Assembly: GCF_033472595.1 (NCBI RefSeq)
Contig: NZ_CP137642.1
Coordinates: forward strand, 1,178,001-1,242,000
Direction: 5' to 3'
Source: Methanoculleus receptaculi
GTDB taxonomy: Archaea > Halobacteriota > Methanomicrobia > Methanomicrobiales > Methanoculleaceae
DNA length: 64,000 nucleotides
Part shown: positions 43,386-52,501 of the stretch, in pieces
Layout of the letters: each line of letters starts with the position of its first letter
Numbering within the stretch: position 1 is the stretch's first letter
Translations under genes and position numbers: made by a program
The notes under the pieces: model-generated
Seen by the model: only the letters and a program-made list of their open reading frames with translations
What the model was told of the DNA's origin: nothing
The model's database searches: none

Positions 43386-43466
43386 GTGAAACGGTTTTCC
43401 ATTGGCTATCGCCATTCGGGGGCGGGGCCGGGAGGGGGTGTCCCCCTCCCGGTAGTGCCGTTTCAC
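43386..43466. repeat. Nested perfect inverted repeats (cruciform-like element)
   Basis: Outer arms GTGAAACGG (43386-43394) and CCGTTTCAC (43458-43466) are perfect. Inside, CCGGGAGGGGG (43428-43438) and CCCCCTCCCGG (43442-43452) pair over 11 bp with a TGT loop. The 81-bp unit could be a small transposon relic or a strong terminator-like structure. No second copy was noticed. Confidence 0.6.
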
Positions 43467-43689
43467 ATGAAAAATCCCATCGAAATCGGAAACGGAGTCC
43501 TGGTTGTCGCGCTTCCAACCGCGACGTACCCGCGGTTTATCACCCTTCGGGGATTTCCATCAGGTGCGCCTGTGGCCGAACGCCGCCTCATGACCGTTTT
43601 GGGACAACCTCAATGGCAAGCCTCTACGTCGGGGAGTATCATCCGGAGGGAAGGCAAACTTAATACTCCACATTCTCCTATAGCGGGCT

Positions 43690-43917
43690 ATGGTGACGAC
43701 GATCCAACTCAAACCCGAGACCAAGGCTCGCCTGGACGATGTAAAACTCCACCCACGAGAAACCTACGACGAGACTTTGAACCGTCTCCTGGATATGGCA
43801 TTTGATCCGGAACCGCTTTCCGAAGAGTCCATGAGGAGAATTGAAGAAGCCCTTGAAGACATTCGGGCCGACAGAGTTCGTCCTTTCGAGGAATATGTTC
43901 AGGAACGAGGCCTATGA
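43690..43917 (+). CDS. Antitoxin, ribbon-helix-helix-like
   Basis: A 75-residue acidic protein starting MVTTIQLKPETKARLDDVKLHPRE. The short strand then helices pattern (TIQLKPETKARLDD, then ETYDETLNRLLDM) fits small VapB/RelB-type antitoxins that bind DNA with the first strand. Its stop overlaps the toxin start as ATGA, the usual toxin-antitoxin layout. A TATA-like CTTAATAC lies about 25 bp upstream, suggesting a leaderless message. Its toxin partner is frameshifted, so the antitoxin may now have no target. Confidence 0.78.
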   Translation: MVTTIQLKPETKARLDDVKLHPRETYDETLNRLLDMAFDPEPLSEESMRRIEEALEDIRADRVRPFEEYVQERGL

Positions 43918-44187
43918 TATGGCGACTGCTAATCACGGCGGGTGCCGAGGGGGACCTCAATAAAATCCCTGAAACTGATAGCAAACGAATTAAGGAAGAG
44001 CTTTATGCTCTGGCAGATGAACCGCACCCCAAATCTTACGTTAAAAAAGATAAAGGGGCACTCACGCAGTCCCCTATACTCTTTTCGTGTTGGGCGGTAT
44101 CGAGCGATTCTCATCATCGAGGGCAATACAATGATAGTCACCCTGGTCGAGGTCGGAAACCAAAGTAAAGTCTATCGGAAATATTGA
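43914..44187 (+). pseudogene. RelE-type toxin with a frameshift
   Basis: Two frames read a single RelE-like toxin. The first (MIWRLLITAGAEGDLNKIP to YVKK) continues in a second frame (IKGHSRSPLYSFRVGRYRAILII to KVYRKY), joined at the A6 run 44043-44048. Removing one A restores an approximately 90-residue toxin with the RVGRYRAI core and C-terminal tyrosine of the family. The shift needed is +1, unlike the common -1 slippage on A-runs, so mutation or a sequencing error is likelier than programmed frameshifting. Confidence 0.75.
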
Positions 44188-44450
44188 GTCCGCCTACTAC
44201 TGAGATGATCTGCACGGTATGCCTGGGGTACTGGACTTAAAGTTCTGATATTGCCCTCGGGTATTTGATTCTGTTTATCTCTCTACGTGAAGAATGGTTC
44301 AGTGTTTTGAGTAAATCTCACAATCATCCTGGGTTAGCGGGAACACCTGAGCGTTACAAATGGGAGAAGACGAGTCTTCAAGCGGTGAAGTCACCTATTT
44401 TTATGGTGTCCCGCTCTAATAACACAATAACCGGGAGAGAGGTTGATTAC

Positions 44451-45680
44451 ATGATTGCGAATGAGGAAGAGCAAGCGGAGGTCCGTTCGGCCCGCGTGCT
44501 GCTACCCACCATCCCCGGTCAGGTGACCCCGGATACACCTCTGGAGTCACTAAACCTGAACTGGCGAGAGAGGGACCTGCCTGAAAAGGAGAGGACCAAA
44601 CATGTTCACCGGCTACACCCCTACCTCGGGAAGTTTATACCACAGTTGACCGAGGTTTTTCTACGCAAATACTTCGGGCGGGGTCAAACGGTGCTGGACC
44701 CTTTCGTGGGCTCTGGCACAACGCTTGTTCAGGCAAACGAACTCGGCATAAATTCCATCGGTTACGATATATCGGCTTTTAACGTTCTCCTCTGCCGGGC
44801 AAAAACAGCGCATTATGATATCTCTGAGATGCAGAGAGAGGTGTTGGATATACTCGCAAGAGTGAAAGCCGCTACCCAGATCAGTTCGTCACAGCGTTCC
44901 CTGACCGGCGAGGTGATCGAGACGCTCTCGATATCCGGGATGGACAACGAGTACCTCCAGCAGTGGTTTGCCCCACGTGCGCTGAGCGAACTGCTGACGT
45001 ATCGCTCATTCATTGAGACGGGAGACTATCAGTATACGGATCTGCTCAAGGTCATACTCTCGCGGGCAGCGCGTTCCGCACGGTTAACGACACACTTTGA
45101 TCTGGACTTTCCGAAAAGGCCCGTTACCGAACCATACTGGTGCTATAAACATTCAAGAATCTGTTCTCCAACCGAGGAGGCATTCAAGTTCCTCAATAGA
45201 TACAGTAAGGACACGATCAAAAGGGTAAAGCAATTCCAGGAAATTCGCACGGATGCGTCGGTGCAGTTATTTCATGAGGACTCACGTAAAGCCACCTATC
45301 CAGAGAATAACGGTATTTTTACAAGCCCGCCGTACGTTGGCCTGATCGACTATCACGAACAGCACGCTTATGCCTACCACCTCCTCGGTTTGCAGGACAT
45401 GCGCGAATCTGAGATTGGGGCTGCGTCCAATGGTTCCAGCATGAAGGCGCAGGAACGGTACAAAAAAGATATCGCAGAGGTATTCTGCCGCGCATCGGAG
45501 TTCATGCCTGCAGGAAGCAGAATAATTGTTGTAGCCAACGATCGGGCTAACCTCTACGGTGATGTTGCGGATATGGTTGGTGTTGAGGTTGAGGGTATCA
45601 TAAACCGGTGCGTCAATCGTCGTACCGGGAGACGGTCGGGAGAGTTTTATGAATCAATCTTCGTCTGGCGTAAATGTTGA
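44451..45680 (+). CDS. DNA methyltransferase, probable N4-cytosine type, of a TdeIII-like system
   Basis: A 409-residue AdoMet-dependent methylase. The AdoMet loop LDPFVGSGTT is near residues 82-91 and the catalytic loop TSPPYVG near 291-297; SPPY is typical of N4-cytosine enzymes. The order (binding loop first) and the long spacer form the specificity region. The ATG at 44451 has GAGG 8 bases upstream, and the frame upstream has no family resemblance. The downstream endonuclease gene overlaps its end by 32 bp and resembles TdeIII, whose site is reported as GGNCC; sharing that site is inference. Its AT content is above the core genes, as expected for acquired DNA. Confidence 0.88.
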   Translation: MIANEEEQAEVRSARVLLPTIPGQVTPDTPLESLNLNWRERDLPEKERTKHVHRLHPYLGKFIPQLTEVFLRKYFGRGQTVLDPFVGSGTTLVQANELGINSIGYDISAFNVLLCRAKTAHYDISEMQREVLDILARVKAATQISSSQRSLTGEVIETLSISGMDNEYLQQWFAPRALSELLTYRSFIETGDYQYTDLLKVILSRAARSARLTTHFDLDFPKRPVTEPYWCYKHSRICSPTEEAFKFLNRYSKDTIKRVKQFQEIRTDASVQLFHEDSRKATYPENNGIFTSPPYVGLIDYHEQHAYAYHLLGLQDMRESEIGAASNGSSMKAQERYKKDIAEVFCRASEFMPAGSRIIVVANDRANLYGDVADMVGVEVEGIINRCVNRRTGRRSGEFYESIFVWRKC

Positions 45681-46351
45681 TGAGAGATCAAATAAAAAGC
45701 GTGGCTCTCTGGTGATTGATGAAGAGACGCGAGCAAGAATCAAGGGTTTCCTGGAGGGTTTTGTCGAGAATATTGTGGCCACATATCGAGGGAGGGAGAT
45801 CGAGCCTTACGAAACACCTTCGTCATATCTGTCCAGGAGATCTTCTGGAGGGGAGCTGAAAGCCATTTCACGCAGGTATAATCCCGTCAGAACTTCTTCG
45901 AATTAATCAGTTTGAGAGGGGGTTCAGTACAAGTTTAGGGAACAGTTTTGAGGAATGTGCCCGTTTGATAGCGCTACAGCATCATAAGGAGGCTATACGA
46001 GGATACGCTACAACAGGAGACGTCAGTCGCGCTGCGATGGTTGAGATCGAACAGCAGGTCAGAGTTTTTGAACGAGCAGCTAAAAAGGGCGAAGAGAGGC
46101 CATCTTTAAATGAGATGGTTGGCGCTGTTTTAGATGCCCGGAGATCTGATGATCTTGTCCCTTTGAAAGTAACGGCGGATCTCTACATTGAAGCAGATGA
46201 CGGCAGAAGATTCTATTTTGAGATAAAGTCCCCCATGCTCAATAAGGGGCAGTGTCTGGAGGTCACACAGAGATTATTGCGGTTCCATCTTATTGCAGGA
46301 GGCAAAAACAGCCCTATGAACCCGGGCGGAGAGATTGCGCATCGGCCCTGA
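45649..46351 (+). pseudogene. TdeIII-like restriction endonuclease, frameshifted and truncated
   Basis: The first frame (MNQSSSGVNVDERSNKK to SGGELK) is continued in another frame reading KPFHAGIIPSELLRIN, FERGFSTSLGNSFEECARL, then ADLYIEADDGRRFYFEIKSP and KGQCLEVTQRLLRFHL. The switch is at the AAA run 45859-45861, where one extra A shifts the frame. EIKSP looks like the PD-(D/E)xK catalytic core. After KNSPMN the reading departs from the family and stops at 46351, so the C-terminus is lost too. As read, the enzyme is dead while the methylase is intact. Confidence 0.8.
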
Positions 46352-46683
46352 TGCTGCAGGGATTCAGGTTTCCGTCTTTTGAGGTGCATCCCTCCAATCG
46401 CAGAAAACGTTATCCGTCTCCGAGTCAGGATGTTTTATCGATACCGCGATGTCATGAACCCTGGAGACTGGCAACCCGGGGTGTGACCGACTCTTTGCCG
46501 ATAACCGTGTATCCAGGGCAGTGACTCTCATGGAACCCGGGAGGTTCGCGTTCTCGCCCGGAGTTTGCCTTTTGGGAGAAGACCGCGGCGTGAAGGCGCA
46601 CCCGGCAACTGGCGGAAAAGATCTCACGAGTGCTCAATACCTGGCAGGGTGAGAGACCACTCAAACCGTTATACCAGAACAAA
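46352..46683. other. Region between the broken endonuclease and the IS element
   Basis: 332 bp with no supported gene. It may contain the original promoter of the radical SAM gene that the IS now separates, and the lost 3' end of the endonuclease. GTTATACC near 46668 is a weak TATA-like site. Composition is mixed. Confidence 0.4.
46680..46683. repeat. Target site duplication CAAA, left
   Basis: CAAA directly before the IS left end is repeated at 48863-48866 after its right end. Four bases is within the range for IS21-family insertions. The exact duplication indicates a recent insertion. Confidence 0.6.
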
Positions 46684-46771
46684 TGTCAACGGCGGCGTAA
46701 CTTTGTGCACTTTCGGCGGTCTAAAAGTGTACACCTGCTAACCCTCAAGGACGTACTTGAGGGGCGTAGCT

Positions 46772-48016
46772 ATGTTCACTGTGGAGGAATTTCTCATGAT
46801 CCGCGACTTGCATCATCAGGGGCTGAACATCAGCCAGATCTCCCGGGAGACGGGATATCATCGAAACACAGTGCGAAAATATCTTGCTGCCCAAACCGTG
46901 CCAATACCGGCTTCCCGCAGGACACGACCGAGCAAACTCGATCCATACAAGGCGTACATTCAGCAGCGCATCCGCGACTACCCCCTGAGCGCCGCCCGGA
47001 TCTACCGCGAGATCCAGGAGATGGGATTTAACGGAAAGTACACCATCGTCAAGGACTACATCCGGGAGATCCGGCCACCCACGCGTGTACCGGCGGTCTT
47101 CCGGTATGAGACCGAACCCGGTGTCCAGGCGCAGGTGGACTGGGGTGAGTGCGGACATCTGGATGTCGATGGACGGCGGAGGAAACTGTACTGCTTCAGC
47201 ATGATCCTCGGCTATTCGCGAATGCGGTATGCGGTCTTCACCCTCTCCACAGATACCTCCACCCTCATCCAGTGCCACCTCAATGCCTTCGAATACTTCG
47301 GCGGGTATACCGAGGAGATCCTGTATGACAACATCAAAACGGTGGTCCTCAAACGGGCGCTCCGCGCCGGCGACCACCAGTGGAACCCGAAGTTCGAGGA
47401 CTTCTTCTCGCATCATGGGTTCATTCCCCGGCTCTGCAAACCCTACTGTCCCCAGACCAAAGGGAAGATTGAAAATACCATTGGCTACGTTAAACGCGAC
47501 TTCCTCCTCGGAGGAACCTTCTCATCCCTCGACGACATGAACCGGCAGCTCCTGCAGTGGTGCAACCGGGTCAACGCCGAACCCCACGGCACCACCCACG
47601 AGATCCCGGTTGAACGGCTGCAACAGGAGAACCTCAAGCCCCTGATCGGGATCCCGCCCTACCGGCTGCGCCAGGAAGAGCACCGGAAGATCTCGCGTGA
47701 AGCGTACATCTCCTATCTTGGCAACCGCTACTCGGTGCCCTACCGATTCGCCGGGAGAGAGGCGATTCTGGAGATCCAGCGCGATCAGATGACCGTCAGG
47801 GTCGGCACCGAGATCATCTGCTCGCATACCATCGTTCCCGGGCATGCCCGGATCATCCGGGAGAAGGAACACTTCTCCGGCCTTCTTGCCGAGGTCATGC
47901 GCTGTAACGCTCAATCGGAAACGGCCTCACGGCCGCTCTTCCGGATGGTCGGCCCTGAGGTTGAACACCGACCGCTCTCGGTTTATGAGGGGTTCTCCGG
48001 GGAGGTGCAGTTATGA
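46772..48016 (+). CDS. istA: IS21 family transposase IstA
   Basis: A 414-residue DDE transposase. The N-terminal helix-turn-helix (MIRDLHHQGLNISQISRETGYHRNTVRKYL) precedes the catalytic core with VDWGECGHLDVDG (first Asp), ILYDNIKTVVL (second Asp) and KGKIENTIGYVKRDF (Glu). The ATG at 46772 has GAGGGG 7 bases upstream; a TTG at 46757 is possible. The length is close to the family norm and no lesion is seen, so it should be active. Confidence 0.93.
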   Translation: MFTVEEFLMIRDLHHQGLNISQISRETGYHRNTVRKYLAAQTVPIPASRRTRPSKLDPYKAYIQQRIRDYPLSAARIYREIQEMGFNGKYTIVKDYIREIRPPTRVPAVFRYETEPGVQAQVDWGECGHLDVDGRRRKLYCFSMILGYSRMRYAVFTLSTDTSTLIQCHLNAFEYFGGYTEEILYDNIKTVVLKRALRAGDHQWNPKFEDFFSHHGFIPRLCKPYCPQTKGKIENTIGYVKRDFLLGGTFSSLDDMNRQLLQWCNRVNAEPHGTTHEIPVERLQQENLKPLIGIPPYRLRQEEHRKISREAYISYLGNRYSVPYRFAGREAILEIQRDQMTVRVGTEIICSHTIVPGHARIIREKEHFSGLLAEVMRCNAQSETASRPLFRMVGPEVEHRPLSVYEGFSGEVQL

Positions 48017-48786
48017 GTGCCCTGATCTACGAGCGGGTGCATGATAATCTGAATCGTCTGAAGTTGACGACGATCGAGGCGCTCCTGGATAACTACCTCG
48101 AAATCGCCGCAAAGGAGGAGTGGTCAACCCTGGAACTCCTCGACTGTCTCCTGGATCAGGAGGTGAAGAGTAAAGAGGAGCGTGCTCTTGAGTTCCGGAT
48201 GCGGCTGGCCGCGTTTCCCATGGAAAAGAGACTCGAGGATTTCGATGTCAGTTTTCAACCCTCTCTCGATCCCGCGGTGATTCGGGATCTGGCGTCTCTG
48301 CGGTTTGTCCATCACGCGGAGAATGTTGTCTTCCTGGGGCCTCCGGGAGTGGGGAAGACCCATCTGGCTCTGGCTCTCGGTCACGAGGCGGTGAAACAGG
48401 GGTTCCGGGTCTCCTATGTGAATGCATCCAGTCTCATTGAGCGGCTGATGAAAGCGAACCGGGAGAACAAACTTGAAGAGCGGATTAAGGCGCTCACGAA
48501 GTTTCATCTCCTGATCATCGATGAGATGGGATACTTGCCGTTCGACAGCGAAGGTGCCCACTGTTTCTTCAGTCTGATCTCAAGGCGGTATGAGAAGTCA
48601 TCGACGATCTTCACCTCGAACAAGTCCTACGGGGAGTGGGGGGAGATCTTCGGTGACCATGTGATCGCTGCAGCGGTGCTGGATAGGATCCTCCATCATT
48701 GTACGACGATTAACATCAAAGGCGACAGCTACCGCCTGAAAGAACGGCGGAAACAGGGGCTCTTCTCCAATACGCTTCCGGGATGA
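48013..48786 (+). CDS. istB: IS21 family helper ATPase IstB
   Basis: A 257-residue DnaC/AAA-type ATPase that selects target DNA and assists IstA. Walker A GPPGVGKTHLA is near residue 110 and Walker B HLLIIDEMGYLP near residue 167. The arginine-rich end fits the family. Its ATG overlaps the istA stop by 4 bp (ATGA), the usual coupling in IS21. Confidence 0.95.
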   Translation: MSALIYERVHDNLNRLKLTTIEALLDNYLEIAAKEEWSTLELLDCLLDQEVKSKEERALEFRMRLAAFPMEKRLEDFDVSFQPSLDPAVIRDLASLRFVHHAENVVFLGPPGVGKTHLALALGHEAVKQGFRVSYVNASSLIERLMKANRENKLEERIKALTKFHLLIIDEMGYLPFDSEGAHCFFSLISRRYEKSSTIFTSNKSYGEWGEIFGDHVIAAAVLDRILHHCTTINIKGDSYRLKERRKQGLFSNTLPG

Positions 48787-48862
48787 AAAAAGATAGGTTT
48801 ATGGACTCAAGTGTACACTTTTATTCCGCCCAAATCTGTACACTTTTACGCCGCCGTTGACA

Positions 48863-48866
48863 CAAA
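48863..48866. repeat. Target site duplication CAAA, right
   Basis: Right copy of the duplication. Longer matches (5 bp) are not supported. Confidence 0.6.
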
Positions 48867-48881
48867 AAGGAGGTAGGCAAT

Positions 48882-50366
48882 TTGAAGATACCTGATGGAG
48901 ATTGCAGGATTGTCCTGACCGCGGATCGCACTCTCATGAGCGATTATCATCATAACGAATTTCTGGGGTTTGGAGCATGCGCCCCACCAAACGTCCTCCC
49001 AAACTGGTTTTATAAGTGGCTCTTCTTCCCGCCCATAAAGACAGAGGGCGGAGTGCCAGTCGCTGCACCATATGGTCTGCGGAAGATCGAGGGCGAACTG
49101 GCACTGGAAGGGTTTGATGCGGTGGTGGTCGATCCCGACCATCTGGGCAAATACCTTGAGAATGCAAAAGTTCTGAGCGTATATGTCATGGATCCTTTCG
49201 GTCTGGGCCCGGCATCAAGCACCTTCGCCTTCTTCCTTCAGAAAGAACCGTTCCTGGCCGAGTATTTCCGTAAATTGATGAGCAGCAAAGAGATAAAAGA
49301 GGCAAAAGAGCGCGGCCTCAAGGTTATCCTCGGCGGCCCCGGCGTCTGGCAGTTCAAATATAGGCCTGAGTTCGCCAGGAAGTATGGGATTGACTGCATC
49401 ATTGAGGGCGAAGGTGAGAAGGTCATTGGAAAGATTGTCCGGGCTGCACTGAACGACGAAAACCTCCCAGAATATTATGAGGTACCTCCTGAAGAGGTTC
49501 CATCTCTGGAAGAGATACCGGGGATCATCGCCCCCTCTATCAACGAGTTCGTTGAGATCGGCCGTGGGTGTTGCAGAGGGTGCAGGTTCTGCAACGTAAC
49601 CCTGAGGCCTTTGAGGTGGTACCCATACGAAAAGATCCTGAAAGAGATTGAGGTAAACCGAAAGACCGGAAACGGTGTCTGCCTTCATGCCGAGGACGTG
49701 ATGCTCTACGGCTCAAGGAACACCATTCCAGACGCCGAGAAACTCACCAGACTTCACGAGATTGTCTCGGATAAGTGCGATGGGATAGGATGGAGCCACT
49801 GCTCTCTTGCGGCGGTCGCATCGAGCCCGAAACTCTTCTCGCAGGTTGCCGAGATCATACTCCAGAAACAGTCCTGGTGGGGTGCCGAGGTCGGTATAGA
49901 GACCGGTTCCGCGGAACTGGCAAAGAAGATTATGCCTGCAAAAGCCCATCCATTCAAGGTCGAGGAGTGGCCGGAAGTCATCCGCACCGGGATGGGCCTG
50001 ATGCACGACAACATGCTGGTGCCGGCATGCACCCTGATCGTGGGCGGGCCGGAGGAGACTGAGGACGATCTCATCAAGACCATAGAGATGATGGACGATC
50101 TCAGGGATATCAGAAGCCTGATCGTGCCCTTATTCTTCGTTCCGATGGGCAGGTTCAGGGATGAGGAGTGGTTTGATGAGACTGAGATGAACAGCCTCCA
50201 CCAGGAACTTCTGTTAATGTGTTTGAGGCATGACCTCTACTGGGCAGACAGCCTGATCGATCTCTCGATCGGGCGAGACTGGCCCGGCAAACTCAGGACC
50301 TCCTTCTATAAACTCTTTTTAGAGCTGGTCAAACGGAGGATAGAACGTGAAGGGGTAGAGATCTGA
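48882..50366 (+). CDS. B12-binding-like radical SAM protein of unknown function
   Basis: A 494-residue protein. Residues 1 to about 185 resemble a cobalamin-binding-type domain (GLKVILGGPGVWQFKYR and DCIIEGEGEKVIGKIV). The radical SAM cluster motif CCRGCRFC (C-x3-C-x2-C) is near residue 229, and GVCLHAEDVMLYG and GAEVGIETGSAELAKKI follow. The TTG start at 48882 has a strong AGGAGGT 8 bases upstream. The B12 loop D-x-H-x-x-G is not seen, so cobalamin use is doubtful. The IS element inserted 15 bp before the ribosome site, so the native promoter is cut off and expression may now depend on the IS. Confidence 0.85.
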   Translation: MKIPDGDCRIVLTADRTLMSDYHHNEFLGFGACAPPNVLPNWFYKWLFFPPIKTEGGVPVAAPYGLRKIEGELALEGFDAVVVDPDHLGKYLENAKVLSVYVMDPFGLGPASSTFAFFLQKEPFLAEYFRKLMSSKEIKEAKERGLKVILGGPGVWQFKYRPEFARKYGIDCIIEGEGEKVIGKIVRAALNDENLPEYYEVPPEEVPSLEEIPGIIAPSINEFVEIGRGCCRGCRFCNVTLRPLRWYPYEKILKEIEVNRKTGNGVCLHAEDVMLYGSRNTIPDAEKLTRLHEIVSDKCDGIGWSHCSLAAVASSPKLFSQVAEIILQKQSWWGAEVGIETGSAELAKKIMPAKAHPFKVEEWPEVIRTGMGLMHDNMLVPACTLIVGGPEETEDDLIKTIEMMDDLRDIRSLIVPLFFVPMGRFRDEEWFDETEMNSLHQELLLMCLRHDLYWADSLIDLSIGRDWPGKLRTSFYKLFLELVKRRIEREGVEI

Positions 50367-50524
50367 GCGCAGGCGGCAGTCCCCGCGTATTGCCCTGGTA
50401 TGAGGATGGGCGTGGTCGGTGATGCGGTTGCAGCGCTGATCAGCGGAGATTCAAATGGATCATGAGCGGGCGCATCCGGTTCCAGATGCTGGCAGGTCAC
50501 AGGCGCCCCGGAACAAAAAAAAGA

Positions 50525-52366
50525 TCAAATGAACCGTGGCCTCCTCGAGAGGCAGCCCGGCGTGTAGAGCGGGCGGAACGGTTTCCCGTCGGTCTCCATT
50601 CTCACCGCCTGGATGAGTTCGCTCTCGGTCATCGTCTCCCGGCATGGTCGTTTCTTCTCCGAGAGCCTCCTGATGGTGACCGTGAGCCTGCCGGTCTCGG
50701 CCTCCAGGTCGCCGATCATAACGACGTAGGGCACCCAGTCCATCCCGGCCTCCCGGACCTTCCTGTTCACACTCTCGTCCCGGTCGTCGATGTCAACCCG
50801 GATGCCTGCCGCCTTCAGCCGGCCGGCTATATCCTCGGCAAACCAGACGTGCCGCTCTGCCACCGGTACCAGCCGCACCTGGGTCGGCGCAAGCCAGGTC
50901 GGGAACGATGGCACCTCCTGGGTCGCGGTGTTCTCGAGCATTGCGCAGATCACCCGTTCGATCGAACCCGTCGGCGAGCAGTGGAGGATTGGAGGATGGA
51001 TCTCTTGTCCCTCAGGTGTGTAGTAACTGATATCGAACCGCCTGGCGCTCTCTATATCGATCTGGACGGTCGGGTTCTCGATCGGCCTGCCCTGCGCATC
51101 GATCGCCGCAAGGTCCGCCTTCGCGATCCAGTAATGGCTCCGCTCAGAGAGGATATCGATCAGCATCGGCACCCCCGAATTTGCGACGATCTTCTTCACC
51201 CAGGGTTCATACTGCTCAAAGAAGTCCCGGGTGCACCTGAAGACCCCGACAAGCGGCGTCTCGAGGTCGCGGCCGCTCTTCCAGCCCATCGCCAGTTGCT
51301 CCTCGAACGCCGCAAGCGCATCATCCATGTCCAGGCAGAGTGTGTGCATATCAGGCATCGTGAAAGCGCGGAGACGTTTTAGCCCGATAACCTCGCCCTT
51401 CTGCTCGTGGCGGAACGAGTATGTCGAGAGCTCGTAGAGTTTCATTGGCAGAGTGTTTGGCGAGATGTGCATGCTGTTCATGATGGAGAACATGCCGAAA
51501 CACGCCGCAAACCGCAGCATCATATCACGGTTGCCGCTCTTGAACCGGTACTGCCGCTCCCCGAACCTGGCGGCATGCTCCGCAATAGCCTTATCCGCGA
51601 GGTCATACATCACCGGGGTCTCCACCGGCATCGCACCGTAATCGAGCACCTGCGAGAGGACATAATCGGCAAGAAGGTCGCGGATCAACTTGCCCCGGGG
51701 CATCCAGCGGAGGTGGCCGACGTCCGAGCGCGGTTCATAATCCACAAGTTCCTTCGCCCGCATCAGATCAACGTGGGCCGGCTCGACCCCTTCCTGCCCA
51801 GCGTAACCGATCTCCTTCTGGACAAGGCAGGCAAACGGCGTATTTCCAGCCGCGTAGTCAGCGGCGTCCCGGCGCTCGCCCTCGGGTGTGATGACGAAGA
51901 ACTCATGCTCGATCTCCTTCTTTGCGGCGGCCGCAACCCCTCCCCCCGGGACGATCGTCCTTGAGAGCTCGGACAGCGGATGACCCTTACAGGAGAGAGA
52001 GAACGCCTTATACCAGCCAAAAGGCGCCCTTCTCACAACAAAACCGTCCTCCTGCTCCCGGAGCGCCTCCTCAATATTCCGGAGAGCGCTAACCGCCACC
52101 TCCGGTGACGCCAGGTCGGAGGAGAGGTGTGCGTAGGGGTAGATCATTATATTGGTCGTGCCGAGTTGCCTGGCTGTGTTGACGATCTCCTCGACCGCCT
52201 GCCGGACGGCATCATCGATATTCTCCTCGTCGAGAGACTCTACCGCGCAGAAGACAGCAAGCGCCTCATCGAGTCCGTCCTTCAGGACGGCATCCTCTTC
52301 GGCGGCCTTCGTCTTCTTCCGTGCCTCATACTCGATATGATCAGAGTGGATCAGAAGAAGTCGCAT
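50525..52366 (-). CDS. thrS: Threonyl-tRNA synthetase, archaeal type
   Basis: A 613-residue synthetase. Residues 1-140 are the archaeal editing domain related to D-aminoacyl-tRNA deacylase ([28 protein letters not shown]), which removes serine from tRNA-Thr. The class II core has [10 protein letters not shown], with a zinc-binding cysteine, motif 2 [17 protein letters not shown] with DMHT, and motif 3 [12 protein letters not shown]. The anticodon-binding domain ends the protein. It appears to be a single gene, with 158 bp before the radical SAM gene end. Confidence 0.96.
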   Translation of the reverse strand: MRLLLIHSDHIEYEARKKTKAAEEDAVLKDGLDEALAVFCAVESLDEENIDDAVRQAVEEIVNTARQLGTTNIMIYPYAHLSSDLASPEVAVSALRNIEEALREQEDGFVVRRAPFGWYKAFSLSCKGHPLSELSRTIVPGGGVAAAAKKEIEHEFFVITPEGERRDAADYAAGNTPFACLVQKEIGYAGQEGVEPAHVDLMRAKELVDYEPRSDVGHLRWMPRGKLIRDLLADYVLSQVLDYGAMPVETPVMYDLADKAIAEHAARFGERQYRFKSGNRDMMLRFAACFGMFSIMNSMHISPNTLPMKLYELSTYSFRHEQKGEVIGLKRLRAFTMPDMHTLCLDMDDALAAFEEQLAMGWKSGRDLETPLVGVFRCTRDFFEQYEPWVKKIVANSGVPMLIDILSERSHYWIAKADLAAIDAQGRPIENPTVQIDIESARRFDISYYTPEGQEIHPPILHCSPTGSIERVICAMLENTATQEVPSFPTWLAPTQVRLVPVAERHVWFAEDIAGRLKAAGIRVDIDDRDESVNRKVREAGMDWVPYVVMIGDLEAETGRLTVTIRRLSEKKRPCRETMTESELIQAVRMETDGKPFRPLYTPGCLSRRPRFI

Positions 52367-52501
52367 TGGTATCCCCAGTTGAATCGTTCAATGTCTGTTT
52401 TCCTGCTATATAGTGCATAACGCTCGTCGGCCGGTGCCGCACCAACGAGAGCGACCCGACCTCGCGGCGGCGGCGTTTTTGCCGTGTCGTCAGCACCCTC
52501 A

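Larger units (their letters stand above)
43012..43689. other. Region after tRNA-Gln with gene remnant and nested hairpin
   Basis: About 680 bp with a possible gene remnant (43053-43259) and a structured inverted repeat (43386-43466). A TATA-like CTTAATACTCC at 43661-43671 precedes the antitoxin gene. Nothing else is recognised. Confidence 0.5.
46684..48862 (+). mobile_element. IS21-family insertion sequence, complete
   Basis: A 2179-bp element with perfect 17-bp terminal inverted repeats (TGTCAACGGCGGCGTAA at 46684-46700 and its complement at 48846-48862), flanked by CAAA. Each end also carries repeats of a GTGTACACTTTT-like motif, the multiple-end-repeat layout of IS21. istA and istB are both intact and overlap by 4 bp. 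It lies 15 bp before the ribosome site of the radical SAM gene. Confidence 0.93.

Noticed and set aside
43914-44187. Programmed -1 frameshift in relE
   Set aside because: The A6 run could promote slippage, but restoring the toxin needs a +1 shift, and no stimulatory structure was seen.
46364-46682. Minus-strand frames before the IS element
   Set aside because: Composition is not protein-like and no family pattern appears.
48882-50366. Cobalamin-dependent methylase call for the radical SAM protein
   Set aside because: The N-terminal fold is suggestive, but the cobalamin-ligand motif was not seen.
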